Assembly (NCBI RefSeq): GCF_001458395.1
Contig: NZ_CYSR01000030.1
Span: 496,001-560,000, forward strand
Length of the DNA stretch: 64,000 nucleotides
Direction of reading: 5' to 3'
Source: Leisingera aquaemixtae
GTDB lineage: Bacteria; Pseudomonadota; Alphaproteobacteria; Rhodobacterales; Rhodobacteraceae
The position numbers were made by a program, and so were the translations under genes. How positions within the stretch are numbered: the first letter of the stretch is position 1; each line of letters begins with the position of its first letter. Positions 1 to 8,584 of the stretch are shown piece after piece. The notes under the pieces are model-generated. The model did no database searches, was not told where the DNA came from, and was given only the letters and a program-made list of their open reading frames with translations.

Positions 1-2
1 AC

Positions 3-161
3 CCGAACCTCGATTTTTCCGACGGGGTATGGGGCCGGGCGCTGGCCAATGTTCCGGCCGGCACGGAACTGACTTTCGACTATGCCGACTTCCTGACCGG
101 AGAGATCCGCATGCAGCCGCCGCGGCATCACGTGCATATGCTGCCGATGGCCGCGGAATGA
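3..161 (+). CDS. SET-domain-like protein, C-terminal fragment
   Basis: The window opens inside this gene; 52 residues and the stop are visible. The segment NVPAGTELTFDYADFL matches the end of a SET domain, where a Gly-Glu/Thr-Glu-Leu-Thr-(F/Y)-Asp-Tyr motif lies close to the catalytic Tyr of lysine methyltransferases. The tail after it is Pro/His/Met-rich and shows no Cys-rich post-SET module. Substrate and full length cannot be judged. The assignment rests on one motif only. Confidence 0.5.
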   Translation, partial: PNLDFSDGVWGRALANVPAGTELTFDYADFLTGEIRMQPPRHHVHMLPMAAE

Positions 162-169
162 GCAAAATG

Positions 170-192
170 AGGCCGGGTCCAGCACCCGGCCT
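170..192 (+). terminator. Stem-loop after the SET-like gene
   Basis: A perfect 9-bp stem (aggccgggt / acccggcct) with a 5-nt loop begins 8 bases after the stop. Only two T follow, so it is a weak intrinsic terminator or a 3'-end stabilising hairpin. Confidence 0.45.
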
Positions 193-331
193 TAGCAATT
201 CCGCAGCCACCGGGCTGTGACCGAATAACCCGCTTGCAGACAGACCGCACGCCCCCCTTCCCCTTTGTTCACCCTTGCGTCATAGGATGGGCCTACTGAT
301 TCAATTGTTTGCAACGCTAGGAGAGACTCTC

Positions 332-1624
332 ATGCATGACATCCGCGCTATCCGCGAAAATCCTGCCGCTTTCGACGCCGCTGTGGCGCGGCGCGGGGAT
401 GCGGGCGTGTCATCCGAGATCCTGGCGCTGGACGAGGCGCGCCGGGCCAAGATCCTGGCGGCGGAAACCGCGCAAGCTGAGCAGAACAAGGCCTCCAAGG
501 AAGTCGGAGCTGCCAAGGGCCGCGGCGATGAGGCCGAATTCGAACGCCTGCGCGCGCTGGTGGCCGAAAAGAAGGCCGAAGTGGCCGCCATGAACACCGA
601 GGCCAAGGAACTGGACCAGCAGCTCAATGATATGCTGATGACCATTCCGAACCTGCCTTTCGACGATGTGCCGCTGGGCGAGGACGAAGACGACAACGTC
701 GAAATCCGCCGCTGGGGTGAGCCGAAGGCGCTGGAGTTCGAGGCCAAGGAGCATTTCGAGATCGAAGGCGTGAAGCCGGGCATGGATTTCGAGGTTGCGG
801 CCAAGCTGTCGGGCAGCCGGTTTGTGGTGCTCTCCGGTGCGGTGGCCCGCATCCACCGGGCGCTGGCGCAGTTCATGATCAACACCCATGTGGACGAAAA
901 CGGCCTGACCGAGACCTGGACCCCGGTGCTGGTGCGCGAAGAGATGATGTACGGCACCGGCCAGTTGCCCAAGTTCGGCGAGGACAGCTACAAGACCACT
1001 GACGGCTGGTGGCTGGTCCCGACGGCAGAGGTCACGCTGACCAATATCGTCAACGGTCTGGTGGTCGAAGAAGGCTACCTGCCGCGCCGCTATGTGGCCC
1101 ACACCCAGTGCTTCCGTTCCGAGGCGGGTTCGGCCGGCAAGGACACTGCCGGCATGCTGCGCCAGCACCAGTTCGAGAAGGTCGAAATGGTCTCTGTCAC
1201 CCATCCGGACAAGAGCGTTGAGGAGCATGAGCGCATGACCCGCTGCGCCGAGGACATCCTGGAGCGTCTGGGCCTGCCCTACCGCACCATTGTCCTGTGC
1301 ACCGGCGACATGGGCTTTGGCGCCCGCAAGACCCACGACATCGAGGTCTGGGTGCCCGGGCAGAACACCTACCGCGAGATCTCCTCGGTCTCGGTCTGCG
1401 GCGATTTCCAGGCCCGCCGGATGAATGCGCGCTTCAAGCCCGCGGATGGCGGCAAGCCGCAGTTCGTGCACACGCTGAACGGCTCCGGTCTGGCCGTCGG
1501 GCGCTGTCTGATTGCGGTGCTGGAAAACGGCCAGCAGGCCGATGGCTCGGTCAAGCTGCCCGAGGTTCTGGTGCCCTACCTTGGCGGCAAGCTGACCCTG
1601 AGCGCCGAGGGGCAGCTGGTCTGA
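332..1624 (+). CDS. serS: Seryl-tRNA synthetase
   Basis: Cytoplasmic class II aminoacyl-tRNA synthetase that charges tRNA-Ser (and tRNA-Sec where present). The 430-residue product starts [11 protein letters not shown], as SerRS does. A charged, Lys/Glu/Ala-rich helical arm covers about residues 25-100 and would bind the long variable arm of tRNA-Ser. The catalytic core holds motif 2 ([21 protein letters not shown]) and motif 3 near the end ([17 protein letters not shown]). The start at 332 is chosen because an AGGAG lies just upstream; an in-frame ATG at 275 would add 19 residues not found in the family. An intrinsic terminator follows, so it appears monocistronic. Confidence 0.97.
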   Translation: MHDIRAIRENPAAFDAAVARRGDAGVSSEILALDEARRAKILAAETAQAEQNKASKEVGAAKGRGDEAEFERLRALVAEKKAEVAAMNTEAKELDQQLNDMLMTIPNLPFDDVPLGEDEDDNVEIRRWGEPKALEFEAKEHFEIEGVKPGMDFEVAAKLSGSRFVVLSGAVARIHRALAQFMINTHVDENGLTETWTPVLVREEMMYGTGQLPKFGEDSYKTTDGWWLVPTAEVTLTNIVNGLVVEEGYLPRRYVAHTQCFRSEAGSAGKDTAGMLRQHQFEKVEMVSVTHPDKSVEEHERMTRCAEDILERLGLPYRTIVLCTGDMGFGARKTHDIEVWVPGQNTYREISSVSVCGDFQARRMNARFKPADGGKPQFVHTLNGSGLAVGRCLIAVLENGQQADGSVKLPEVLVPYLGGKLTLSAEGQLV

Positions 1625-1645
1625 CCCAACCCAGCCACAAACAAG

Positions 1646-1675
1646 AAAACCGGCGCCATCTGGCGCCGGTTTTTA
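1646..1675 (+). terminator. Intrinsic terminator of serS
   Basis: An A-rich stretch, the stem ccggcgcc / ggcgccgg with loop atct, and a T-run follow 20 bases after serS. The A and T tracts on both sides mean it could also stop transcription of the minus-strand gene ending at 1697. Confidence 0.85.
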
Positions 1676-1696
1676 TTTGAGATCAAAGGCCAGACG

Positions 1697-2260
1697 TTAC
1701 TTCTTCGCCTTCTTCTTTTTCTTCTCGCCGGTCTTCCCCTCCAGGATCGCCTGCGCCTTGGCCTTCTCCTTTTCGATGGCCTTCTTGGCCTTGGCCTTCA
1801 TCTTCTTGGCCTTCAGCTTGGCCTTGATTTTCGCGGCCGCAAATTCCTCCGACAGATTGGCGGCCTTGCGCTTGGCCTTGGCGGCCTTGGCCTTGGCTTT
1901 TGCCGCCTTCTCCTCCGCTGCCTTGCGGGCCGCTTCGGCTTCGGCAAGCTTTCTGTCCATCTCTTCCTGCGACGGCTGCGCCTGAGAGGCCTCCGCCTGG
2001 CCGCCGCCCGTGCCGGAGGCAGCATTGCCGTTCACCGGCTTGACGGCGGCAGCCTGACCCGGGCGGTCCTCCGCTCCGGTGTCCGCAGCTTCGCTGGCCA
2101 AGGCCGTCAGCGCTGCCGCGCGGCTTGCTCCGATACCCGGGATGCCGCGCAGGCCGGCGTCATCCATCCCGGCCAGGTCTTCGACCGAACGCACGCCATG
2201 GTCCTGCAGCACCTTGGCCAGCGCCGGCCCGACCCCGCGCAGCTTGTGAATTGGTGTCAT
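1697..2260 (-). CDS. Helix-hairpin-helix protein with Lys/Ala-rich histone-H1-like tail
   Basis: 187 residues in two clear parts. Residues 1-55 (HKLRGVGPALAKVLQDHGV, then GIPGIGASRAAAL) form two helix-hairpin-helix motifs like those at the ends of RuvA, NAD-ligase and ribosomal S13, which bind the DNA backbone non-specifically. A low-complexity linker (about 56-95) leads to a strongly basic tail made almost only of Lys, Ala and Glu, ending in KKKKKAKK. That tail is like eukaryotic H1 or bacterial H1-like proteins. Expected role: nucleoid or DNA-structure binding; inference only. It starts at an ATG with no strong Shine-Dalgarno. The gene is single, between terminators. Confidence 0.6.
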   Translation of the reverse strand: MTPIHKLRGVGPALAKVLQDHGVRSVEDLAGMDDAGLRGIPGIGASRAAALTALASEAADTGAEDRPGQAAAVKPVNGNAASGTGGGQAEASQAQPSQEEMDRKLAEAEAARKAAEEKAAKAKAKAAKAKRKAANLSEEFAAAKIKAKLKAKKMKAKAKKAIEKEKAKAQAILEGKTGEKKKKKAKK

Positions 2261-2329
2261 GCCTGATCTATTCCCTTCTGTTCATCGCTATATCTTTAAT
2301 ATCCCGGTGCAGGGATCGCCCGGCTCCGC

Positions 2330-3283
2330 CTAGGCAGGAAAGGGCACGAGGCATTTTTTGTCTTCATCCCAAAGCTTTAGCGTCAAAGCCCGCACCGCTT
2401 CCGGGAACTTGATCCGGCGCAGCCCCAGCTCTGGCGGCAGGCTGTAATGGCACTGCCGCAGCCGGTAGGACGGGATGCGCGCATTGTAATGGTGGATGTC
2501 ATGCAGGGTGATATTCGCCACCGCCATGTCGAAAAACCAGCCGAAATCCAAGCAGGAAGACCCCTGCAGCGCCGCCACCTGCGGGTTCAGGTCCGGGCGG
2601 CGGTCCCAGTAGGTGTCCTCGAAATTGTGCTGAAGATAGACCAGGAACACCCCGATCATGCCGCCAAGGAAGGAAAACACCAGCCAGATCCAGATGCCGG
2701 TCATCCCCGCCGCCCAATAAAGCAGCGCCAGCATCGCCACGATCACCAGATTGTGCAGGACCACGCCCCAAACCCCGAACCGCACGGTGTTCTTGGGCCA
2801 GCGGTAGCGGATGAAATAGGTGAAGGCAGAACCCAGCGGCACCAGCACAAACGGGTTGCGGTAGAGCCGGTAGCCCAGCCGCTCCCAAAACCCGGCCGCC
2901 TTCCACTCCCGCACGGTCATGGTGTGGATTTCCCCGGTTTCGCGGTGCTCCAGGTTGCCGATGTTGGAATGGTGCAGGTTGTGGTTCTGCTTCATCACCT
3001 CAAAAGGCGCAAAGGTGAAGGGCGACAGCACATGGCCCGCGATCTCATTCTGCAGGCGTGTCTCAAACAGCGAATGGTGCCCGGTGTCATGCTGCAGCAC
3101 GTAAAGCCGCACCGCGGCAAAGGCGAAAACCGCCCCGGCAGGCAGCATGACATACCAGCGGTCCGCATGGGCGACGGCCAGATACAGCGACAGGAAATAG
3201 ACTGCAAATGTCCCGAAATAGCTGAGCGATGCCAGACGGTTGTCCTTTTCGGTGAACTTGCGCGTGTGTGCCCTCAGATCCAT
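2330..3283 (-). CDS. Membrane fatty-acid desaturase family protein
   Basis: 317-residue integral membrane di-iron enzyme expected to introduce a double bond into membrane acyl chains, or to act on a related lipid or carotenoid substrate. The three His boxes of the family are present: HDTGHH, HNLHH and HDIHH. Several hydrophobic stretches (for example FGTFAVYFLSLYLAVAH and IGVFLVYLQHNFEDTYWD) suit four to six membrane spans. An ATG at 3283 is preceded by GGTGA at good spacing; ATG at 3295 would add four residues; longer readings run into sequence unlike the family. Substrate and regioselectivity cannot be read from sequence. Confidence 0.85.
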   Translation of the reverse strand: MDLRAHTRKFTEKDNRLASLSYFGTFAVYFLSLYLAVAHADRWYVMLPAGAVFAFAAVRLYVLQHDTGHHSLFETRLQNEIAGHVLSPFTFAPFEVMKQNHNLHHSNIGNLEHRETGEIHTMTVREWKAAGFWERLGYRLYRNPFVLVPLGSAFTYFIRYRWPKNTVRFGVWGVVLHNLVIVAMLALLYWAAGMTGIWIWLVFSFLGGMIGVFLVYLQHNFEDTYWDRRPDLNPQVAALQGSSCLDFGWFFDMAVANITLHDIHHYNARIPSYRLRQCHYSLPPELGLRRIKFPEAVRALTLKLWDEDKKCLVPFPA

Positions 3284-3498
3284 AAATTCACCCATAAATG
3301 CGCGATGTGACAGGCATGCGAACAAAGGCGCAGCCCGCCCAAGATTAAACTGAGATAATCCCGGCCATTCCAAAAGCAAGACGGCCGCGTCCAGACGCCT
3401 CAACCCTAAGGATAACACTCTGCCGCGCGTGATGAAACAGGCCCGTTGCGGACAGCGCTGCACGGCAGAGCCCCGCCGAAGCCGCGGCGGGCGCAACG

Positions 3499-3525
3499 AA
3501 AAAGCGCCGCCCGTCAGGGCGGCGC
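3499..3525 (-). terminator. Intrinsic terminator downstream of der
   Basis: Read on the minus strand, the stem gcgccgccc / gggcggcgc with loop tgac is followed by five T. It lies about 70 bases beyond the der stop. Confidence 0.8.
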
Positions 3526-3595
3526 CGGGCCCAACGGGCCAAGGTATTCTGTGAATGCCGCGAGGCCGGGCGGGAGCCGTCCCGCGCTTGCCGCG

Positions 3596-5059
3596 TCAGC
3601 TGCCGCGCTTGTTCAGGTGCTTGGCCAGGGCTCCGGCGTTCTTGGCGCGCTTGCCTTTATAGGGGTTCTTGTCCCCCTGCCCGCGCATATAGAGGCGGAT
3701 CGGCGTTCCCGGCATGTCGAAATCTTCGCGCAAGCCATTGACCAGATAGCGGGTATAGCTTTCCGGCAGCTTGTCGGGATGCGAGCACATCACCACAAAC
3801 CCCGGCGGGCGGCTCTTGGCCTGGGTCATGTAGCGCAGCTTGATCCGCTTGCCTTGGGGCGCTGGCGGCGGGTGCTGCTCCAGCATGCCAACCAGCCAGC
3901 GGTTCAGCGCCGCGGTCGGCACCCGGCGGTTCCAGGTGGCATAGGCGCGCATGATCGCATCATGCAGCCGGTCCAGCCCCTTGCCGGTCTTGGCCGACAC
4001 GGTCACCAGCGGTGCGCCGCGCAGCTGCGGCAGCAGGCGGCCGAAGGCTTCCTTGAGGTCGCGCAGCTTGTCCTGCTTGTGCTCTTCGGCGTCCCATTTG
4101 TTGACCGCCACCACAACCGCGCGCCCTTCGCGCTCGGCCAGGTCGGCAATCCGCAGGTCCTGCTGTTCAAACGGGATGCTGGCGTCCAGCAGCACCACCA
4201 CGACCTCGGCGAACTTCACCGCGCGCAGGCCGTCAGAGACCGAGAGCTTTTCCAGCTTCTCCTGCACCTTGGCCTTCTTGCGCATGCCGGCGGTGTCGAA
4301 CACCCGCATCGGCACGCCGTTCCAGTTGATCTTGAGCGAGATCGCATCGCGGGTGATCCCGGCCTCAGGCCCGGTCAGCAGCCGCTCCTCGCCCAGGATC
4401 TTGTTGATCAGGGTCGATTTGCCCGCATTCGGGCGGCCCACCACGGCGACCTGAAGCGGCTTGGCGTCGGTCGGAACCGGAACCACCTCTTCCTCGTCCT
4501 CGCCGATCTCTTCATAGAGCTCGACATCGGTGTCCGGCGAATGATCCACGGCCTCCGCCTCGAACTTCTCCGCCAGCGGCTGCAGGATGCCGTAAAGGTC
4601 CGGCATCCCCTCGCCGTGCTCGCCCGACAGCCGCAGCGGCTCGCCCAGGCCCAGGCCATAGGCCTCCAGCACACCCGCCTCGGCGGCGTTGCCCTCGGCC
4701 TTGTTCGCGGCCAGGATCACATGCGCGGACTTGCGGCGCAGGATGTCGGCGAAAACCTCGTCGGTCGGCGTCACCCCGGTGCGGGCGTCGATCATGAACA
4801 GGCAAATGTCGGCCATATCCACCGCCCGCTCCGTCAGGCGGCGCATGCGGCCCTCCAGCGAGTTGTCGGTGGCGTCTTCCAGACCGGCGGTGTCGATCAC
4901 GGTAAAGCGCAGATCCCCCAGCCGCGCCTCGCCCTCGCGCAGGTCGCGCGTCACACCCGGCTGGTCGTCGACCAGGGCCAGCTTCTTGCCCACAAGGCGG
5001 TTGAACAGGGTGGACTTGCCCACATTGGGACGGCCCACGATGGCGAGGGTAAAAGACAT
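3596..5059 (-). CDS. der: Ribosome biogenesis GTPase Der (EngA)
   Basis: 487-residue tandem-GTPase required for 50S subunit maturation. Two G domains are visible. The first P-loop, GRPNVGKST, is at residues 9-17 with DTAGLED as G3 and NKAE as G4. The second P-loop, GRPNAGKST, is near residue 210 with DTAGM and NKWD. An acidic linker ([11 protein letters not shown]) joins them, and a C-terminal KH-like domain ends in the basic [10 protein letters not shown] segment. This is full length for alphaproteobacterial Der. bamB and a YfgM-like gene lie upstream on the same strand, an arrangement shared with many proteobacteria. Confidence 0.97.
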   Translation of the reverse strand: MSFTLAIVGRPNVGKSTLFNRLVGKKLALVDDQPGVTRDLREGEARLGDLRFTVIDTAGLEDATDNSLEGRMRRLTERAVDMADICLFMIDARTGVTPTDEVFADILRRKSAHVILAANKAEGNAAEAGVLEAYGLGLGEPLRLSGEHGEGMPDLYGILQPLAEKFEAEAVDHSPDTDVELYEEIGEDEEEVVPVPTDAKPLQVAVVGRPNAGKSTLINKILGEERLLTGPEAGITRDAISLKINWNGVPMRVFDTAGMRKKAKVQEKLEKLSVSDGLRAVKFAEVVVVLLDASIPFEQQDLRIADLAEREGRAVVVAVNKWDAEEHKQDKLRDLKEAFGRLLPQLRGAPLVTVSAKTGKGLDRLHDAIMRAYATWNRRVPTAALNRWLVGMLEQHPPPAPQGKRIKLRYMTQAKSRPPGFVVMCSHPDKLPESYTRYLVNGLREDFDMPGTPIRLYMRGQGDKNPYKGKRAKNAGALAKHLNKRGS

Positions 5060-5131
5060 CAGACCAGCTTTCTGCGATTCAGACGCGGCTCATAGCGCAT
5101 TCGCGCGGCATCCGCCACCCGCAAACACGGA

Positions 5132-6454
5132 TCAGCGGTATGCCAGCAATTCACCGTTGGAGGAAACCACATAGAGCGTGCGCCCCGCAACCACCGGCGC
5201 GGTGGTGGCGCCGCCCGGCACCTCAACGGTCCGGGTCAGGCTGCCGTTCACCGGGTTGAAGAACCGCAGCAGACCGTCATTGGAGGCCAGCACGATCTGC
5301 CCGCCCGCCAGAACCGGGCCGTGATGCACATAGATTTTGCCGCGCTTGCCCGGCTTGTCCTTCACGAAACCCGGGAGGTCCACGGCCCAGATCACCTCGC
5401 CTGTGCCCGCGTCCAGGCGCAGCAGCTGGTTGAGATCGCTCACCTGGAACAGGCTGCCGCCCGCGGGCCAGGCGGGACCGGACGCGCCTTCACGCGCGGT
5501 CCACAGACGGTCGCCGGTGTCAAGGTCGATGGCAACGGTGCGGCCCGAGTTGTTGCCTGCATAGAGACGCTTGCCCGCAACCACCGGCGCGCCGGTCACA
5601 TCGCTGATCCGCGACAGCGTCTGGCCAACGCGCTGGCCGGCCACCGACGCGCTCCAGCGGCGCAGGCCGCCGCGGCGGAAGGTGGCGATCAGATCGCCCG
5701 AGCCAAAGGCAAAGATGGCAAGATCATTGGTGACAACGGGCGCCGGCGCGCCCAGGACGTTGGCGGCTGAGGGCGAGGCCTCGATCTGCCAGGCGATGCG
5801 GCCATCCTTGGTGTTGACCGCCCAGCCGGTGTCGTCGCCCGCCACCAGGTAGACCAGCCCGCCGCTGACCCGCGGCTGGCCGGAGCCGGTGGCCCCCAGT
5901 TCCTGCCGCCAGATCAGGCCGCCGTTAGCGGCGTTCAGCGCCGTCAGCACCCCGAAGCCGGAGGAGACATACAAGACACCGTTGTCATAGGCCAAACCGC
6001 CGCCTGTCGCCTGACCTTCATCATCCGCCGCCGGGATCAGTTCGCTTTGCCACAGCACTTGGCCTTGCGGCGAAACCGCGGACACCTGTGCCCCGCTGTC
6101 CAGGGTGTAGATGCGGCCGCCGCCGACCACCGGCGTCGCGGTGATGCGCTGGCGGCGGCTGTCGCCTTCACCGATCCGGGCAGACCAGATGCGCTGCGGC
6201 GCGGCAGAGAGGGCCGGATGCGCGGTGCGGCCCGCCTCGGCGCCATGGCCCTGGGCCCACTCCGCATTGGCGGCCTGCGCAGGCAGCGAAATGGGACGGG
6301 CCTGGTTCACCACCTCCACGGCAGCGCCGGGCCGGATATCCTCGCGCTCGCCGCGCAGAATGATTTCCTCTTCCCCGCAGGCGGCCAGCACGGCCAAAGC
6401 TGCGGTTGTGCACAGAAGACCCCGTGCCCGGGAGAAAGTCTTGGTTATTGTCAT
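5132..6454 (-). CDS. bamB: Outer-membrane assembly lipoprotein BamB
   Basis: 440-residue lipoprotein and scaffold subunit of the BAM complex, which folds beta-barrel proteins into the outer membrane. The N terminus is a lipoprotein signal (TAALAVLAAC, with Cys at about residue 22). The rest is an eight-bladed PQQ-type beta-propeller, seen as repeated blades with a GxxLW/AxxxxTG pattern (NAANGGLIWRQELG, DLDTGDRLWTAREG, DAGTGEVIWAVDLPG). The ATG at 6454 is chosen because it starts the signal peptide; the frame stays open upstream without signal character. It lies between yfgM-like and der, the usual bamB setting. Confidence 0.9.
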   Translation of the reverse strand: MTITKTFSRARGLLCTTAALAVLAACGEEEIILRGEREDIRPGAAVEVVNQARPISLPAQAANAEWAQGHGAEAGRTAHPALSAAPQRIWSARIGEGDSRRQRITATPVVGGGRIYTLDSGAQVSAVSPQGQVLWQSELIPAADDEGQATGGGLAYDNGVLYVSSGFGVLTALNAANGGLIWRQELGATGSGQPRVSGGLVYLVAGDDTGWAVNTKDGRIAWQIEASPSAANVLGAPAPVVTNDLAIFAFGSGDLIATFRRGGLRRWSASVAGQRVGQTLSRISDVTGAPVVAGKRLYAGNNSGRTVAIDLDTGDRLWTAREGASGPAWPAGGSLFQVSDLNQLLRLDAGTGEVIWAVDLPGFVKDKPGKRGKIYVHHGPVLAGGQIVLASNDGLLRFFNPVNGSLTRTVEVPGGATTAPVVAGRTLYVVSSNGELLAYR

Positions 6455-6506
6455 TGCCCTGCCCTGTCTGCCGTAGTCTTCCGCAAGTTCCCATCCGCGG
6501 AGCGCC

Positions 6507-7178
6507 CTACCCCTCTGGCGCAGCGTCCCCCTCCAGGGAGCCGCCGAGCGCCACAATCACCTGAGATGCGCGGTCTTTCAAGTCTCCGCTTACGGCGGCA
6601 TCGGCCGCAATATCCCGCAGCCTGGCAATCGCAGCGTCGTTGTTGCCTTCTTCGATGTCCAGCAGCGCCAGCTGTTCGGACGCCAGCAGCGCCAGCGGCG
6701 CGCCGGGCTGCGCAAGGGCTTCATATTGCAGGCGGCGGTCCGCCACGCTGAGGGTCTCCGCCTGCAGCGACAGGGCCTTGAAGCTGGCGATATGGCGGTA
6801 GATCAGCGGCAGCTCGCCATCAATGGCCACGGCCTCCAGCCGGGCCGCCGCCTCGGCGGTTTTGCCTGCTTCGGCCAGCGCGCCCGCCTCCAGCATCCCA
6901 GCGATCGCGTGGCCGCCGGCACCCGGGGCTGTCACCGCCGCCAGCGCCGCGGCCTGATATTCGCTGCCCTCAACCTTCAGCGCCGCCGTGATCTGGTCGC
7001 CCAGATCCTCAGCCGCCGCACGCTCCTGCGCCTTGTTGTATTCGCGAAACGCCGCGCCGCCGACGATCAGCGCCACAGCCACGCCGCCGATCCAGCCATA
7101 GCGCTTCAGCATCAGGAAGAGCCGGTCACGGCGAACCTCTTCGGTCACCTCGTCGATAAAGCTGTCGGTATCGCTCAT
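6507..7178 (-). CDS. YfgM-like membrane-anchored TPR protein
   Basis: 223 residues. A short cytoplasmic N terminus (SDTDSFIDEVTEEVRRDRLF) is followed by one membrane span (WIGGVAVALIVGGAAF) and an Ala/Leu/Glu-rich periplasmic helical region resembling tetratricopeptide repeats. This is the layout of YfgM, an ancillary partner of the SecYEG-associated chaperone PpiD. It is transcribed just upstream of bamB with a 52-base gap, as in Escherichia coli. Function is inferred from architecture and neighbourhood. Confidence 0.75.
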   Translation of the reverse strand: MSDTDSFIDEVTEEVRRDRLFLMLKRYGWIGGVAVALIVGGAAFREYNKAQERAAAEDLGDQITAALKVEGSEYQAAALAAVTAPGAGGHAIAGMLEAGALAEAGKTAEAAARLEAVAIDGELPLIYRHIASFKALSLQAETLSVADRRLQYEALAQPGAPLALLASEQLALLDIEEGNNDAAIARLRDIAADAAVSGDLKDRASQVIVALGGSLEGDAAPEG

Positions 7179-7327
7179 GAAAAGCCCCTGGTATGCGCGG
7201 CCCGGGCCTGCGCCCCTGCCGGTATTGAATGCGTCGCGCCCCTCTTACCCCGGCTCAAACGCCAAGCCAAGTGGCCCGTTTGCATCAGAAACATCCGTAT
7301 TTGCGCCGCAAATGCAAGAAATGTGAA

Positions 7328-7345
7328 CTAAACCACTTAGTTTAG
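7328..7345. promoter_or_regulatory. Inverted repeat, possible operator of the RND efflux operon
   Basis: Arms CTAAAC and GTTTAG flank a 6-base spacer, in the 290-base gap between the divergent yfgM-like gene and the efflux operon. Such repeats are typical of TetR-type operators before RND pumps, but no TetR gene lies beside it, so the regulator is unknown. The rest of the gap shows nothing else I can name. Confidence 0.35.
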
Positions 7346-7468
7346 AATGGACATATCCTATATCAGGCCTATCACATACGCGCGACTCTCCTTGTAATCA
7401 GGCCCTGCCGCCCGGCGGCACCAGAGCACAGCACACAGGGAGCTGACAGAAATAAGGAAAGGCCCGAC

Positions 7469-8584
7469 ATGCGTATCATTCCGATGCTGACCGCGGTGGT
7501 GGTGACAGCCAGCCTCTATATGGTGGTCATTCAGCGTGACGAACTGATGGCCTTTGCCCGCGGCGAAGATGCCGCGGACGCCGCCCAATCCGAAACGGCG
7601 GAGGGCGAAGGCCAAGTCCTGGCCCAGGCGGAGGAGACGCGTGTGGGGGTTGTGGCGCTTAAAAGCAAGGCGCGCACCATCGGCAGCGCGGTGATCCTGC
7701 GCGGCCAGACCCAGGCTATCCGCCAGGTGGAACTGAGGGCCGAAACCACCTCGACCGTGATTTCCGAGCCGCTGCGCAAGGGCACCCATGTTAAGAAGGG
7801 CGATGTGCTGTGCCAGCTGGATCCGGGCACACGCAACGCCGCGCTGCAGGAAGCGCAGGCGCGGCTGAAAGAAGCCGGAATCAACCTCACCGCGGCCTCG
7901 AAACTGTCCGAAGGCGGCTATGCCTCTGAAACCCGTCTGGCCGCCTCCGAAGCCGCAGAACGCACCGCCATTTCCGCGGTTGCGGCCGCGCAAAAGGAGT
8001 TGGACCGGCTGACCATCACCGCCCCCTTCGCGGGTCTGCTGGAAAGCGACACGGCCGAACTGGGCAGCCTGCTGCAGCCCGGCAGCCTCTGCGGCACAGT
8101 GATCCAGCTCGATACCATCAAGCTGGTGGGTTACGTGCCGGAGGCTGAGGTCAACAAGGTGGAACTGGGCGCAACCGCAGGTGCGGAACTGTCCACCGGC
8201 CAGACGGTTCAGGGCAAAGTCACCTTCCTCAGCCGTTCTGCCGATCCCACGACCCGCACCTTTGAGGTCGAGATTACTGTGCCGAACCCGGACCTCAGCA
8301 TCCGCGACGGCCAGACCGCAGACATCGCGATTTCCTCGGCCGGCTCGCTGGCGCACAAGCTGCCGCAATCGGCGCTGACGCTGAACAACGAGGGCCAGCT
8401 GGGCGTGCGCGTTGTCGGCAGCGACAGCACCGTGGTATTCTATCCCGTGCAGCTGCTGCGGGATGAGGCCGACGGCGTTTGGCTGGGCGGCCTGCCCGAA
8501 ACCGCGGACGTGATCGTCGTGGGGCAGGACTTTGTGACCGAAGGCGTCGCCGTGGCGGCCACCTACCGGGAGACTGAACAGTGA
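7469..8584 (+). CDS. RND efflux periplasmic adaptor (membrane fusion protein)
   Basis: 371 residues. The N-terminal segment (IPMLTAVVVTASLYMVVIQ) anchors or exports the protein. A barrel-sandwich/lipoyl half follows (VELRAETTSTVISEPLRKGTHVKKGDVLCQLD), then an alpha-helical hairpin, the second lipoyl half (LTITAPFAGLL), and a beta-barrel and membrane-proximal region. It links an inner-membrane RND pump to an outer-membrane channel. AAGGAAAGG lies before the ATG. The stop overlaps the pump start by 4 bases, so the two are translationally coupled. No outer-membrane factor gene is adjacent. Confidence 0.9.
   Translation: MRIIPMLTAVVVTASLYMVVIQRDELMAFARGEDAADAAQSETAEGEGQVLAQAEETRVGVVALKSKARTIGSAVILRGQTQAIRQVELRAETTSTVISEPLRKGTHVKKGDVLCQLDPGTRNAALQEAQARLKEAGINLTAASKLSEGGYASETRLAASEAAERTAISAVAAAQKELDRLTITAPFAGLLESDTAELGSLLQPGSLCGTVIQLDTIKLVGYVPEAEVNKVELGATAGAELSTGQTVQGKVTFLSRSADPTTRTFEVEITVPNPDLSIRDGQTADIAISSAGSLAHKLPQSALTLNNEGQLGVRVVGSDSTVVFYPVQLLRDEADGVWLGGLPETADVIVVGQDFVTEGVAVAATYRETEQ

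Noticed and set aside
3446-5095. 549-codon plus-strand open frame opposite der
   Set aside because: Shadow of der with typical antisense composition.
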